Assembly: GCF_000150955.2 (NCBI RefSeq)
Contig: NC_011689.1
Span: 496,001-560,000, forward strand
Direction of reading: 5' to 3'
From: Phaeodactylum tricornutum CCAP 1055/1
Lineage: Eukaryota; Bacillariophyta; Bacillariophyceae; Surirellales; Neidiaceae
DNA length: 64,000 bases
Part shown: piece after piece, positions 20,740 to 29,897 of the stretch
Layout of the letters: each line of letters begins with the position of its first letter
Numbering within the stretch: the first letter of the stretch is position 1
The notes under the pieces: model-generated
The model's database searches: none
Seen by the model: only the letters and a program-made list of their open reading frames with translations
What the model was told of the DNA's origin: nothing
Made by a program: the position numbers and the translations under genes

Positions 20740-21970
20740 TCTTGATTTGGTGCTGGAAGCTTTGGATATTTGAGCTACACACAATATTTTAGCTTTCGCG
20801 AATGATGAATGACACTTACAATAAAGAGGTTAGAGCAGGGGTTTGGGTGCAACTTGGGAAATGGACGCTTTTCACTGTCACTTTTACGGTCCCGGATTTT
20901 CGTCACGTGAGGCCATGCGGTCTTTCAGTGTCAATCATTCCTTTTCGATAGGAACTCCGGTGTGTACTGGTCAGGTTTGCAAAACGGTACTGACGACAAA
21001 ATGAATAAGGAAGATAAAATAGGCTCTATCATACCGGTCAGGCCACCATACAGGCTTTGAGTAGCAGCCAATCTAAAAATAGTACTCAAATGAATGCAAA
21101 CAAACACTTACCAAGTTCAGAAACCATGCCACAATGTCAAAGTACTACATAACATAAAACTTGGCTGATGGAAATATTTTATTTATGCGGTATTCGACGA
21201 ATCTTTTCACTGTCAAAAGATATTTCGTTGTGTACTGGTGAACTCCGAAAGAAGACCGAGTCAAGGATACCAGTAGACCCCACCGATAGTTCCGATCTTT
21301 GATGTAGTAGGCAGGCTTTGAGCATGCTTTTGCAATGAACCCGGTAGTGACAGAAAAACCTGTGGACTCTATTAGGACGTGGCAACCGAATTATATTGAC
21401 AGTTAGTCGGATTTGACTGCGTGGCGAGAAAGGAGCGTTCTCACGTCACTGGTATGCCAAGGCATGAAATTTGAAAGCTATTTTCATGTCACGTCAACTG
21501 TAAATTGACAGTGACTGTGAGTACTTGTGACAAATCTTTTCAGAAACAAACGTCGAGTGGTTGACAAAGCTGATGCTGCAAGGTTGAGAACGGACAGATG
21601 GAAGAGACCTGCACAATGGCCAAGATTTCGTTAGATACAGCTTCGACGCGGCCATTGCATCAGATTACGTGAGCGACGCAAAAATGTATATATAGCCGGT
21701 ACTAACTGTTTGTAGATGAAGACACAGTCTCTAGAGCGATAGGTAGGTCGACTAACAGTTACTTTGTTTCAGCTTGGACTGCTGGAAGGCATTTCTCATT
21801 CTGATGTTGTGAACGTTTACGTATGTATGCTAGTATCCCGACCAAATCACCTCCGCTTGACATGAACGTGAGAAGTTTACCCGTGCCAACCTGTGAATTG
21901 AATCTGAGCGTGGTTCGTAAAGCCCATATATAGTCCGTGCTGCCCTTGCTGCTCCCTAGATTGCTCTAAA
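20740..21970. other. Intergenic with motif cluster
   Basis: About 1.2 kb without a supported gene. It holds TATA-like TGTATATATAG near 21685 and CATATATAG near 21926, and a tight cluster of ACTGTAA, ACAGT and ACTGTGA at 21497-21520. Confidence 0.45.
21497..21520. promoter_or_regulatory. Cluster of the recurring ACTGT(A/G)A motif
   Basis: ACTGTAA at 21497-21503, ACAGT at 21508-21512 and ACTGTGA at 21514-21520 lie within 24 bases. The same words recur in many gaps of the window. A role as a protein-binding site is inference. Confidence 0.3.
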
Positions 21971-22288
21971 ATGGCGCGGTTCGGAAAACGTAGGTCCGCT
22001 CGCGTCGGTCCTCCAGTTCAAGTAAAAACTTTCTACAACGCAGAAGCTTCATCTGGAGAAGACACGCGCGTTTGCAGGACTTACACTCTGCAGCCGACAA
22101 AACACGGGTGTGTCGAGTACTCGGTACGCGACTGTCTAATGTGTGAAGGTGCTCGACTCCATGAGACTAATTTCATGCTCAATCAGCAACTTCAAAGTCT
22201 GGTCATCAATTTCGGAATCGACGGTATTGCAAGGCTGACAAAAGATAATAGCAAACAAACAAATAAACAAACAAACGACGGTCGTTAG
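21971..22288 (+). CDS. Small basic hypothetical protein
   Basis: 105 residues from ATG 21971, about 40 bases after a TATA-like CATATATAG. Sequence opens MARFGKRRSARVGPP and contains two cysteine pairs (RVCRTY and CLMC). The last 15 residues come from a (CAAA)n repeat at 22252-22276, so the true end may be spliced elsewhere. The part encoding MLNQQLQSLVINFGIDGIARL reappears, without the rest of the gene, at 25721-25806, so it was inside a segment duplicated with the neighbouring glycosyltransferase. It converges with that gene. No recognisable domain; coding status is uncertain. Confidence 0.4.
   Translation: MARFGKRRSARVGPPVQVKTFYNAEASSGEDTRVCRTYTLQPTKHGCVEYSVRDCLMCEGARLHETNFMLNQQLQSLVINFGIDGIARLTKDNSKQTNKQTNDGR
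22252..22276. repeat. (CAAA)n simple repeat
   Basis: Imperfect CAAA tandem run at the 3' end of the small basic gene. Confidence 0.85.
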
Positions 22289-22357
22289 AATTCGTGGTGC
22301 TCCGTATGCGAATGGTTCGAATCGTCCCTAAACATCCGTGACCATTCTCACTCATGC

Positions 22358-24182
22358 TCATTCATGCATCTGCACAAAACGATGATCTCCGACAACACTG
22401 ACAAACACATAAACACACACGAAGGCAGCAGGTTCCTCCAAGACATATAGCCAATACATACCATCCAGTGGACTCGCAGGTACGACATGGCGTTAAACAC
22501 ATCCCAGTCCAAAAGAGCCGGTAGCCCTGTGTGACGGTTGTCCTTGGCACCACCAGTTTCACTGTAGTACAGAACGACCGCGCCCCCGGCAGGAAGAAAG
22601 GACGCCGTCACGGCAGCTCCGCCACACGCCGTCACAAAAACACTCGTCCGTGATGCTATTTCCACTTGTTCTCGGACCGACAAGTCTTGGAAACTGTAGC
22701 TTTCCACCGCCACGCCCTCGATCGCACTGACCACACCCATTTGCCGTTCAAAATCCATTTTTCGATTGCGTATACTAGAGGATTTCACCGAAAACACTAC
22801 CCTATGCGGACGTTCCTGTAACACCGATTGGGGTAACGCCAATCCCATATTGCTCAACAGATAGTGTCGGAACTCTCGCAACATACCACCTCGTCCATGA
22901 TTTTGCGTCAGTACGTAGTCTTCCGGCATCCAGCCATGCGACTTTGTCACCCCGTGATCCGTCAAAGAGCCCATACCCGCCACCCCCGTGCGGGCGCATA
23001 CCAAGTCGACCCTGTCCTTGCCGTCAACATCCCCGTTTGCCACAAAGGTAAAGTTGTTGGACGCTGTAAAGCGCCAGCTAGACTCCGTGCCCCACATCAA
23101 AGGGGCAAACTTTGTCATTAGGTGCTGACACGCTTCCTCTTTATCGGGGCGGAAGTCGCACGACGCCCACAGTCCACGGAGACCGTCCTTCAGCACGTAC
23201 CGCAGCAACAACGGGTGCCGGTCCAGCAGGTCAAACATGTGCAGCAGCGTGTACACCGGGAAGAAGTCGTCCCACACCAAATGTCCGGGATTAGCGGCGT
23301 TCAGACTGTGCAATGGAGTCCACACCATCTCCTCCGGTAAAGCGTAGTAGGCAAACGGCGGACTACCGGAGTCCGGTAGCGGTACTACTTTCGGAAACCA
23401 TTCCAGTCGACGAAGGCCGTTCGCGCCCCACTTTTGGTTGATACCGCCGATCGACACCGTTTGCGTGTGGTTGGGGCCCCACCGTAACATGGTATCCGAC
23501 GTGTGCACAAAGGGCCGTGGGATGGTGGCGGTGGACAATGCCTGTTCGCGGGCGGACTGGAAGACCACAAAGTCGTTTTCGGAAACGTTGAAGCACAGAA
23601 AGTCGAAGCGACACGAGCGCTGTTTCCATGCGTCGCGCTGGTAGTTTTCGCCCACACAATGTACATTGGAATGGAGATCGGGCATAGCTTTTCGTAAATA
23701 CAGCGGTACGCCGTTAAAGACACCGTCGGGAGGTCCCTGATCCGGAATGGGTCGTTTCCTCGATGTGGTGGAGGTTGCAACGCCAGTTGCGGTTGCTGAG
23801 CCTATCGTGTAAGACTGTAGGCTGTGCGTCAACGCGTTCGTCAGACTGTTACGGTCGGATGCATCCTGGAGTACTGTGGTGACGAGCCAAGGAAGCAGTA
23901 GGAATTGTGTAATCACGAGTAGCACCAGGCCTCCGAGCAACGCCAGATTGGTCCACGCCCGAGAATGGGACGTGTTCCGACGAACGATAGAGCCAACTTG
24001 CGAAAGCAGATTGTCGATAGGACCAAAACCAAATCCAATGTATCACAGTCAACAAGAAGATTGGTATAGAGAAACAACCCGAAGGTGAGCTTGATGTAAC
24101 AAGGCAGACGTGAGGCTGGACAGCCTTGTTCCTCATCTGAGATGACTCGAAGCCGTTCGCTCTTACCTGATCCCAAACGCAT
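22358..24182 (-). CDS. GT61-like glycosyltransferase, copy 1
   Basis: Proposed complement(22358-22369, 22462-23996, 24167-24182), 520 residues. Exon 2 holds a membrane anchor (LALLGGLVLLVITQFLLLPW) and a lumenal catalytic domain whose C-terminal part (FVTACGGAAVTASFLPAGGAVVLYY, quoted in pieces: GGAAV, SFLPAGG) resembles the GT61/DUF563 core. Exon 2 has no ATG before the anchor; a 16-base exon encoding MRLGS with donor GTAAGA, joined to an AAG acceptor at 23997, restores a start in frame. At the 3' end a GTATGT donor directly after the HWM codons and a TTTTGTGCAG acceptor give a four-codon last exon (MHE, stop). Type II Golgi enzyme transferring a sugar to glycans is the family expectation; substrate unknown. 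Near-identical to 25901-27484. Confidence 0.7.
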
Positions 24183-24681
24183 GCTATGGTGATAGCGAAT
24201 ATCCGATGAATATGCCCAACCTACGACGGCGCAGCTGCTGAAGCGATAGATCTTGCGAGGTGAGTTTGAGACTTTGACGAGCTGCGTCCTCGGGTCAAAC
24301 TGAACACCGTGGTATTCTGCGTTAGAACGGAACGAGGTTGAGTCCTCCGCTGTCAGTTCTCCTCTAGAGCTAGAGTGAGTAGTAGGACGGAGTAGTCTCG
24401 TTTGGTGCCTGCTTTGAGTAATGAAAATGATTGCTGTTTGGGAAGAAAGAAGTGGCTCGAGTCGTTCGGTCATTTCTTGGAAAAACTCGCCATCAGCCGA
24501 TCTGTCCTTCGGACCTTCCTGTACCAGCGCACGGCGGCTCATCCACCCCATCAGAAGTCATGTGATTGTCGCAACAAAATTTTCACGTAAATGTTTTGTT
24601 CCATGGACATAGAGAGTTTTCTTCACTATCATAACAAAAGTTCTTACTCATCTACCATGGTATTTGCAACATTTAATGTTA

Positions 24682-24701
24682 ACTGTAAATTGTAACTGTA
24701 A
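24682..24701. promoter_or_regulatory. Paired ACTGTAA motif
   Basis: Two copies of ACTGTAA, 13 bases apart start to start, in the gap between duplicated genes. Functional role is inference. Confidence 0.3.
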
Positions 24702-24961
24702 AAGAACGCCACGACGCCACCAAAGCATCTTCGACAACCCTCTGGCCGAAGGCATTGTCTGGTTCGAATGAGACGGGATGGGACTATGCGTAGTGACTCG
24801 TTGCCTCCGCAGAAAAGCAGTAGCGTGACGCGGAGGAGGTCCGCGTTTGGCATGTGGCGATATCCAGTAGTGAGGAGGCGCCCCTGTTTGGATAGGCTCC
24901 ATTGATTCGCCTATATATTTTCACCGTCATCCTCATCGTGTAATTTCCCCTCGAGGCTGAC

Positions 24962-25252
24962 ATGCCCTATAATTTTGGCAACACTATCTCGACGAGAGCA
25001 ATTCAAATTTGCTTCCAGCCGGATCACCGGCACGAACGAATTCAAGGGTTGCGTACGCGGACAACTTCGCTCCGTTACCTAGAGAAACATGCTCTCATCA
25101 TCCGTCGTGCATTGTCCGCCGCACTGGAATCACCAAGCGATCACGTGAATAATCCAAAACTGCATAGGCGAGCAACAGCAACGACATCCAAATACTCGCT
25201 ATTTAATAGAGGATATAGGATTGCTTTTAATTTTGTCCTCTTTCTAGTTTGA
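24962..25252 (+). CDS. Short hypothetical frame, doubtful
   Basis: 96 codons from an ATG about 50 bases after a TATATATT stretch. The sequence is polar in the first 60 residues (QPDHRHERIQGLRTRTTSL) with a hydrophobic end (IAFNFVLFLV). No domain, no relative in the window. It may be a small gene or chance. Confidence 0.2.
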   Translation: MPYNFGNTISTRAIQICFQPDHRHERIQGLRTRTTSLRYLEKHALIIRRALSAALESPSDHVNNPKLHRRATATTSKYSLFNRGYRIAFNFVLFLV

Positions 25253-25720
25253 CTGTCAGATTGATTAGCTCCCGTTTTCGGCTTTCTGTCTACTAGAGTA
25301 ACGACCGAAGACTTGCTTATCTTTGTCTGGAAACCTGCTACCATTTGCGAGTTGCTGCAACCCACCGTCGAGATTGATAAAAAAAAACCTTTAACTTGTG
25401 AGAAGCTGGCTGGAATAATTAAAATGTAGCCAATATCGGGTCTGGAAATTTGAAATGTTCTTCCCCTCTCTCCTTTGCCCTGTAGCAATAAAAACTCGCC
25501 TCAAGCCTTAACAGCAGTTGCAATGCTTTACGAAAGTCAACGGCTACTGGAAACAAGCCCCTCTTTGCTCCATTTAAGCATGAGATTACCCAAAATCTTC
25601 AGGGTAGATCCCTTTCCATTGTGTACGTACCATATACCTAGTGAAAGACTTTGCATGCTATAGCACTCATTTGTTATTAAAGATGATATGTCTTACATTA
25701 GTTTATAAACTCAACGCGTT

Positions 25721-25806
25721 TGACTCCATGAGATAAATTTCGTGCTCAATCAGCAACATCAAAGCCTGGTCATCAATTTCGGAATCGACGGTATTGCGAG
25801 GCTGGC
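25721..25806 (+). repeat. Duplicated 3' fragment of the small basic gene
   Basis: Matches 22154-22240 closely, covering the stretch that encodes MLNQQ-x-QSLVINFGIDGIARL. Only the tail of the gene is here, with no start, so it marks the boundary of the duplicated segment and is not a functional gene. Confidence 0.8.
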
Positions 25807-25900
25807 AGAGTTGAAAGAGAAAAAAACAGAGGTCGTGAGCAATATTGATGATCTCTTTCGTACAAAATGCTCCAATAGACGTGACCTTCCGAGTCAGTGC

Positions 25901-27484
25901 TCAGTTATGCAGCTGCATACTTCAAGACTCTGATCAACTCTGACACACAGAGAATATCAATTCATATGAGGACCCTGTACGTACCATCCAGTGGACTCGC
26001 AGGTACGACATGGCGTTAAACACATCCCAGTCCAAAAGAGCCGGTAACTTCGTGTTGAGGTTGTTCTTGTAGCCACCAGTTTCACTGTAGTACAGAACGA
26101 CCGCGCCCCCGGCAGGAAGAAAGGACGCCGTCACGGCAGCTCCGCCACACGCCGTCACAAAAACACTCGTCCGTGATGCTATTTCAACTTGTTCTCGGAC
26201 CGACAAGTCTTGGAAACTGTAGCTTTCCACCGCCACGCCCTCAATCGCACTGACCACACCCATTTGCCGTTCAAAATCCATTTTTCGATTGCGTATACTA
26301 GAGGATTTCACCGAAAACACTACCCTATGCGGACGTTCCTGTAACACCGATTGGGGTAACGCCAATCCCATATTGCTCAACAGATAGTGTCGGAACTCTC
26401 GCAACATACCACCTCGTCCATGATTTTGCGTCAGTACGTAGTCTTCCGGCATCCAGCCATGCGACTTTGTCACCCCGTGATCCGTCAAAGAGCCCATACC
26501 CGCCACCCCCGTGCGGGCGCATACCAAGTCGACCCTGTCCTTGCCGTCAACATCCCCGTTTGCCACAAAGGTAAAGTTGTTGGACGCTGTAAAGCGCCAG
26601 CTAGACTCCGTGCCCCACATCAAAGGGGCAAACTTTGTCATTAGGTGCTGACACGCTTCCTCTTTATCGGGGCGGAAATCGCACGACGCCCACAGTCCAC
26701 GGAGACCGTCCTTCAGCACGTACCGCAGCAACAACGGGTGCCGGTCCAGCAGGTCAAACATGTGCAGCAGCGTGTACACCGGGAAGAAGTCGTCCCACAC
26801 CAAATGTCCGGGATTAGCGGCGTTCAGACTGTGCAATGGAGTCCACACCATCTCCTCCGGTAAAGCGTAGTAGGCAAACGGCGGACTACCGGAGTCCGGT
26901 AGCGGTACTACTTTCGGAAACCATTCCAGTCGACGAAGGCCGTTCGCGCCCCACTTTTGGTTGATACCGCCGATCGACACCGTTTGCGTGTGGTTGGGGC
27001 CCCACCGTAACATGGTATCCGACGTGTGCACAAAGGGCCGTGGGATGGTGGCGGTGGACAATGCCTGTTCGCGGGCGGACTGGAAGACCACAAAGTCGTT
27101 TTCGGATACGTTGAAGCACAGAAAGTCGAAGCGACACGAGCGCTGTTTCCATGCGTCGCGCTGGTAGTTTTCGCCCACACAGTGTACATTGGAATGGAGA
27201 TCGGGCGTGGCTGTTTGTAAATACAGCGGTACGCCGTTGAAGGCACCGTCGGGGGGTCCACGATCCGGGATGGGTCGTTTCCGAGACGTGTTGGAGGTTG
27301 CAACGCCAGTTGCGGTTGTGGAGCCTATTGCGTTGGACTGTAGGCTGTGCGTCAACGCGTTCGTCAGACTGTTACGGTCGGATGCATCCTGGAGTACTGT
27401 GGTGACGAGCAAGGGGAGCATTAAAAACTGCGTCACCATGAGTAGCACCAGACTCCCTAATAGTGCCAAACTTGTCCTTGCCAT
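25901..27484 (-). CDS. GT61-like glycosyltransferase, copy 2
   Basis: Proposed complement(25901-25912, 25985-27484), 503 residues from ATG 27484, which opens MARTSLALLGSLVLL, a signal anchor. The catalytic domain is the same as copy 1 apart from scattered changes, including GGYKNNLNTKLPAL where copy 1 has GGAKDNRHTGLPAL. A GTACGT donor follows the HWM codons exactly as in copy 1, and an acceptor ending TATGCAG gives a last exon of LHN and stop, parallel to MHE in copy 1. The intron sequences themselves do not align. A relic of copy 1's first exon lies at 27708-27723 (13 of 16 bases), but the donor after it is TAATAA instead of GTAAGA, so this copy seems to start at its own ATG. Golgi type II glycosyltransferase by family; substrate unknown. 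Confidence 0.75.
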
Positions 27485-28877
27485 GGAGCGGGACGACTCC
27501 CGACGACCGAAAGCGCTGGCTTGCGAAGCTAAGTCGCATATATGAGCAAAAGAAATTGCAATAGATCAACAAAAGATGAACGGTGCGCGGTTAATAGAAG
27601 CAAGGTGAGTGAAGGTCACGTGGCGGGGGCGGCTCTGCAAAGTAAATGGTCTGGAACACGCGACGAAGCCCTACCTGGGAAGTGTGCACTGACCCGTTGG
27701 TTTATTACTGATCCCAAGCTCATACTGTGGTTATGTGATTGGACGCACCGAAAAAGAAGCCGGCAGCTGCTTTTGTTCAGCAATCCGCTGCTGTCCACCA
27801 ATCGATCGAATTTTTCGGATACGTGCCTCCGAAGTTTTAATTAACTGTAAGAGAATAGCGGAGATACGGGAGGGATCTGTTGGTGTCTCTATTCAGAGAG
27901 AGCCCCGTGGAAGATGGCGAAAGCGGGATTCTAGAGAGGCGCTTCAACATCAGAAATGGGTGTTGGACTGTTGGTTTGATTTGTAATCTACAAAGTGGAG
28001 TAGCATGCCTTGCTCGGTTCGAAAAAGCAAAAGCCGTTTTCGATCGTTCCGTCCCACGGTCTTACGGATGTATCGGCTGCAGTTAGCGTACTTCGTCTGC
28101 TTTCCCATAACCGCGGGGTACCATATATAGATCGTTTTCAAAAGTGGTGTCCTAGGAGACATTTTATTAAGGGATCAGGTTCTAGTGTGTGAATCCCGTA
28201 CCTAGAGTACATAACGGTTTCCCGAACGCAAACCGGAACGCGGGGCGAAACACCCAAGTGCGCAGTGCCATTCTCCGATGGCCCCTGGAATGCCTAGCAT
28301 TTGTTCGAGTGCGCTTCGGTACCCTTTCTAGAAGATGGAAGCTACTGATCCTTGTTTTCTGTGGACTACCAGAGAGGAAACGACCGAGACGCGGCGCACT
28401 ATTCCAAGACTCCAAGGTCAAGGTATCGAAGGGTTTTTGTAGTTGGGACTCGAGACATTTTGGAGTTCGTCTCGTCGCGAATTTACCGTGAGACGGACAT
28501 ACCGTAAACGTGCGGCCTGTCCATCCAGCCCAGCCCCGCAAGGCGAACGATTCGATTTCGATTTGTGTCGGGTCACCGGAGACATTCCGAACGGCAAGAA
28601 TGAATTATACCAAGTACGGTTTGGTACCAGACCAACTCCGCGAGGAAAGAGGGATCGACTCTCTGACGTTCACTACCGGTACTACCTACTCTAGAGGCTG
28701 GCACACTCCCCCGTTTCTGGATCGTTGTTCGCGTTGTGCTTCGCTTGCCGGTTTGATTTGTTCGTCACTGTTAGAACCACACACGCGCAGACACACAAAA
28801 GATCGTACTAGCAGTAACGATTACAGCCGTTCTCAATTTCTTCCCTCCGTACCAAAACATTGACAACCCTTTGTAAG
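27485..28877. promoter_or_regulatory. Divergent intergenic region
   Basis: About 1.4 kb between glycosyltransferase copy 2 and the His/Cys-rich gene. Contains the relic exon at 27708-27723, TTAACTGTAAG near 27842 and a CATATATAG near 28125. Other frames here lack support. Confidence 0.45.
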
Positions 28878-29666
28878 ATGAGTCTCGTATCCACCGACCA
28901 CAAGCCCAACTACGAAACGATTGAGAACCAACTTGACGTCCACGAGATGGCTTTGGAAGACTCGGTCGTCACGGTGGACAAAGAATTCACGCCCTCGTCT
29001 ACTTCGACCTCCAGATTCTTCCAGATCCTCTGCATCGGGGCAGCCTGTGTGGGTGCCTACGGATGCCTCTATCGGACCCTGGCGAACGCGGATCTTCGTC
29101 CCCATTGGTCTTCCACCTCTGCTAATCTCGCGCCCTCTTCCGTGTCGTCGCTCATGTCCGTACCGCTGGAAGGATCCGCACACGACAAGAACTCTACACA
29201 CCAACAACACTCTGCCCATCATCATCAACACTCCGGAGACCACCACCATTCCGGACACGACAAGGACTCTGCGCATCACAAGGACTCCGCCCGCGCTTGT
29301 ACGTTTGACGAATGCTACCAGACCAGCTGCGACGCTGAAACGGCACCCTACACGTGTCTCTTCCACAACGGGGGTCCGCATGGAGGATGTTCCGTCACTC
29401 CCTGGACCGACTCGACCTGCGACGATCAGTGCGATCTGCATGATTGCAACGACTACGACGTTCCCGATTCGGTCGAGCGCTGTGACACACCCTGCGACGA
29501 GTCCTGGTGTACGGAGTCCGGCGGGCAAGTCTGTCCTACCAATGTGCCTTACCAGTGTATGGATGGGTCGGCACGCTTTGGGTGTAGTACGGACGAACTC
29601 CAGTGGACCCTCAAGACAGACGAAACAACCTGCGGGCATTGTTGCGACGCCACCAGTTGCTACTAA
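28878..29666 (+). CDS. His- and Cys-rich type II membrane protein
   Basis: 262 residues from ATG 28878. Layout: an acidic cytosolic N-terminus (1-45), one membrane segment at about 47-69 (FFQILCIGAACVGAYGCLY), a Ser-rich stem, a His-rich block at about 98-135 with repeated HHH and HDKDSAHH elements, and a Cys-rich C-terminal domain of about 120 residues with more than 20 cysteines (examples: CYQTSC, CDDQCDLHDC, CDTPC, CGHCC). No stop-transfer or retention motif is obvious. The His block and the many cysteines suggest metal binding or a disulphide-locked extracellular domain. I do not recognise the family. Confidence 0.7.
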   Translation: MSLVSTDHKPNYETIENQLDVHEMALEDSVVTVDKEFTPSSTSTSRFFQILCIGAACVGAYGCLYRTLANADLRPHWSSTSANLAPSSVSSLMSVPLEGSAHDKNSTHQQHSAHHHQHSGDHHHSGHDKDSAHHKDSARACTFDECYQTSCDAETAPYTCLFHNGGPHGGCSVTPWTDSTCDDQCDLHDCNDYDVPDSVERCDTPCDESWCTESGGQVCPTNVPYQCMDGSARFGCSTDELQWTLKTDETTCGHCCDATSCY

Positions 29667-29897
29667 CTGTAAAACACGGAAACACAAGTAAAAATACGGC
29701 TACTACGACTGGGGAAAGGAACAAGCAGGTCCTGGACATCTTTATAACTTGGCTCCCGAACATTGACTATTACTTCGGCGTACGTATAGATATCTATAGA
29801 ACTTCGTCATTGACTACCTAGTTGCATACGGTATAGCCTTTTCTACTCTTTCGTAATGGAGCGACGTTTCGGTTTGGCCTTTTGGGCAGCCCCCGGC

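Larger units (their letters stand above)
24183..25720. other. Intergenic between the duplicated glycosyltransferases
   Basis: About 1.5 kb, upstream of copy 1 and downstream of copy 2. One weak ATG frame lies at 24962-25252 (listed separately). Two ACTGTAA words lie at 24682-24701. A TATATATTTT stretch is near 24910. Confidence 0.45.

Noticed and set aside
22290-22330. GGTTCGAATCG, similar to a tRNA B box
   Set aside because: No A box or acceptor stem at the right distance on either strand; the surrounding bases do not fold as a cloverleaf.
27708-27723. Active first exon for glycosyltransferase copy 2
   Set aside because: The donor position reads TAATAA instead of GT, and the alternative GT one base earlier shifts the frame into a stop.
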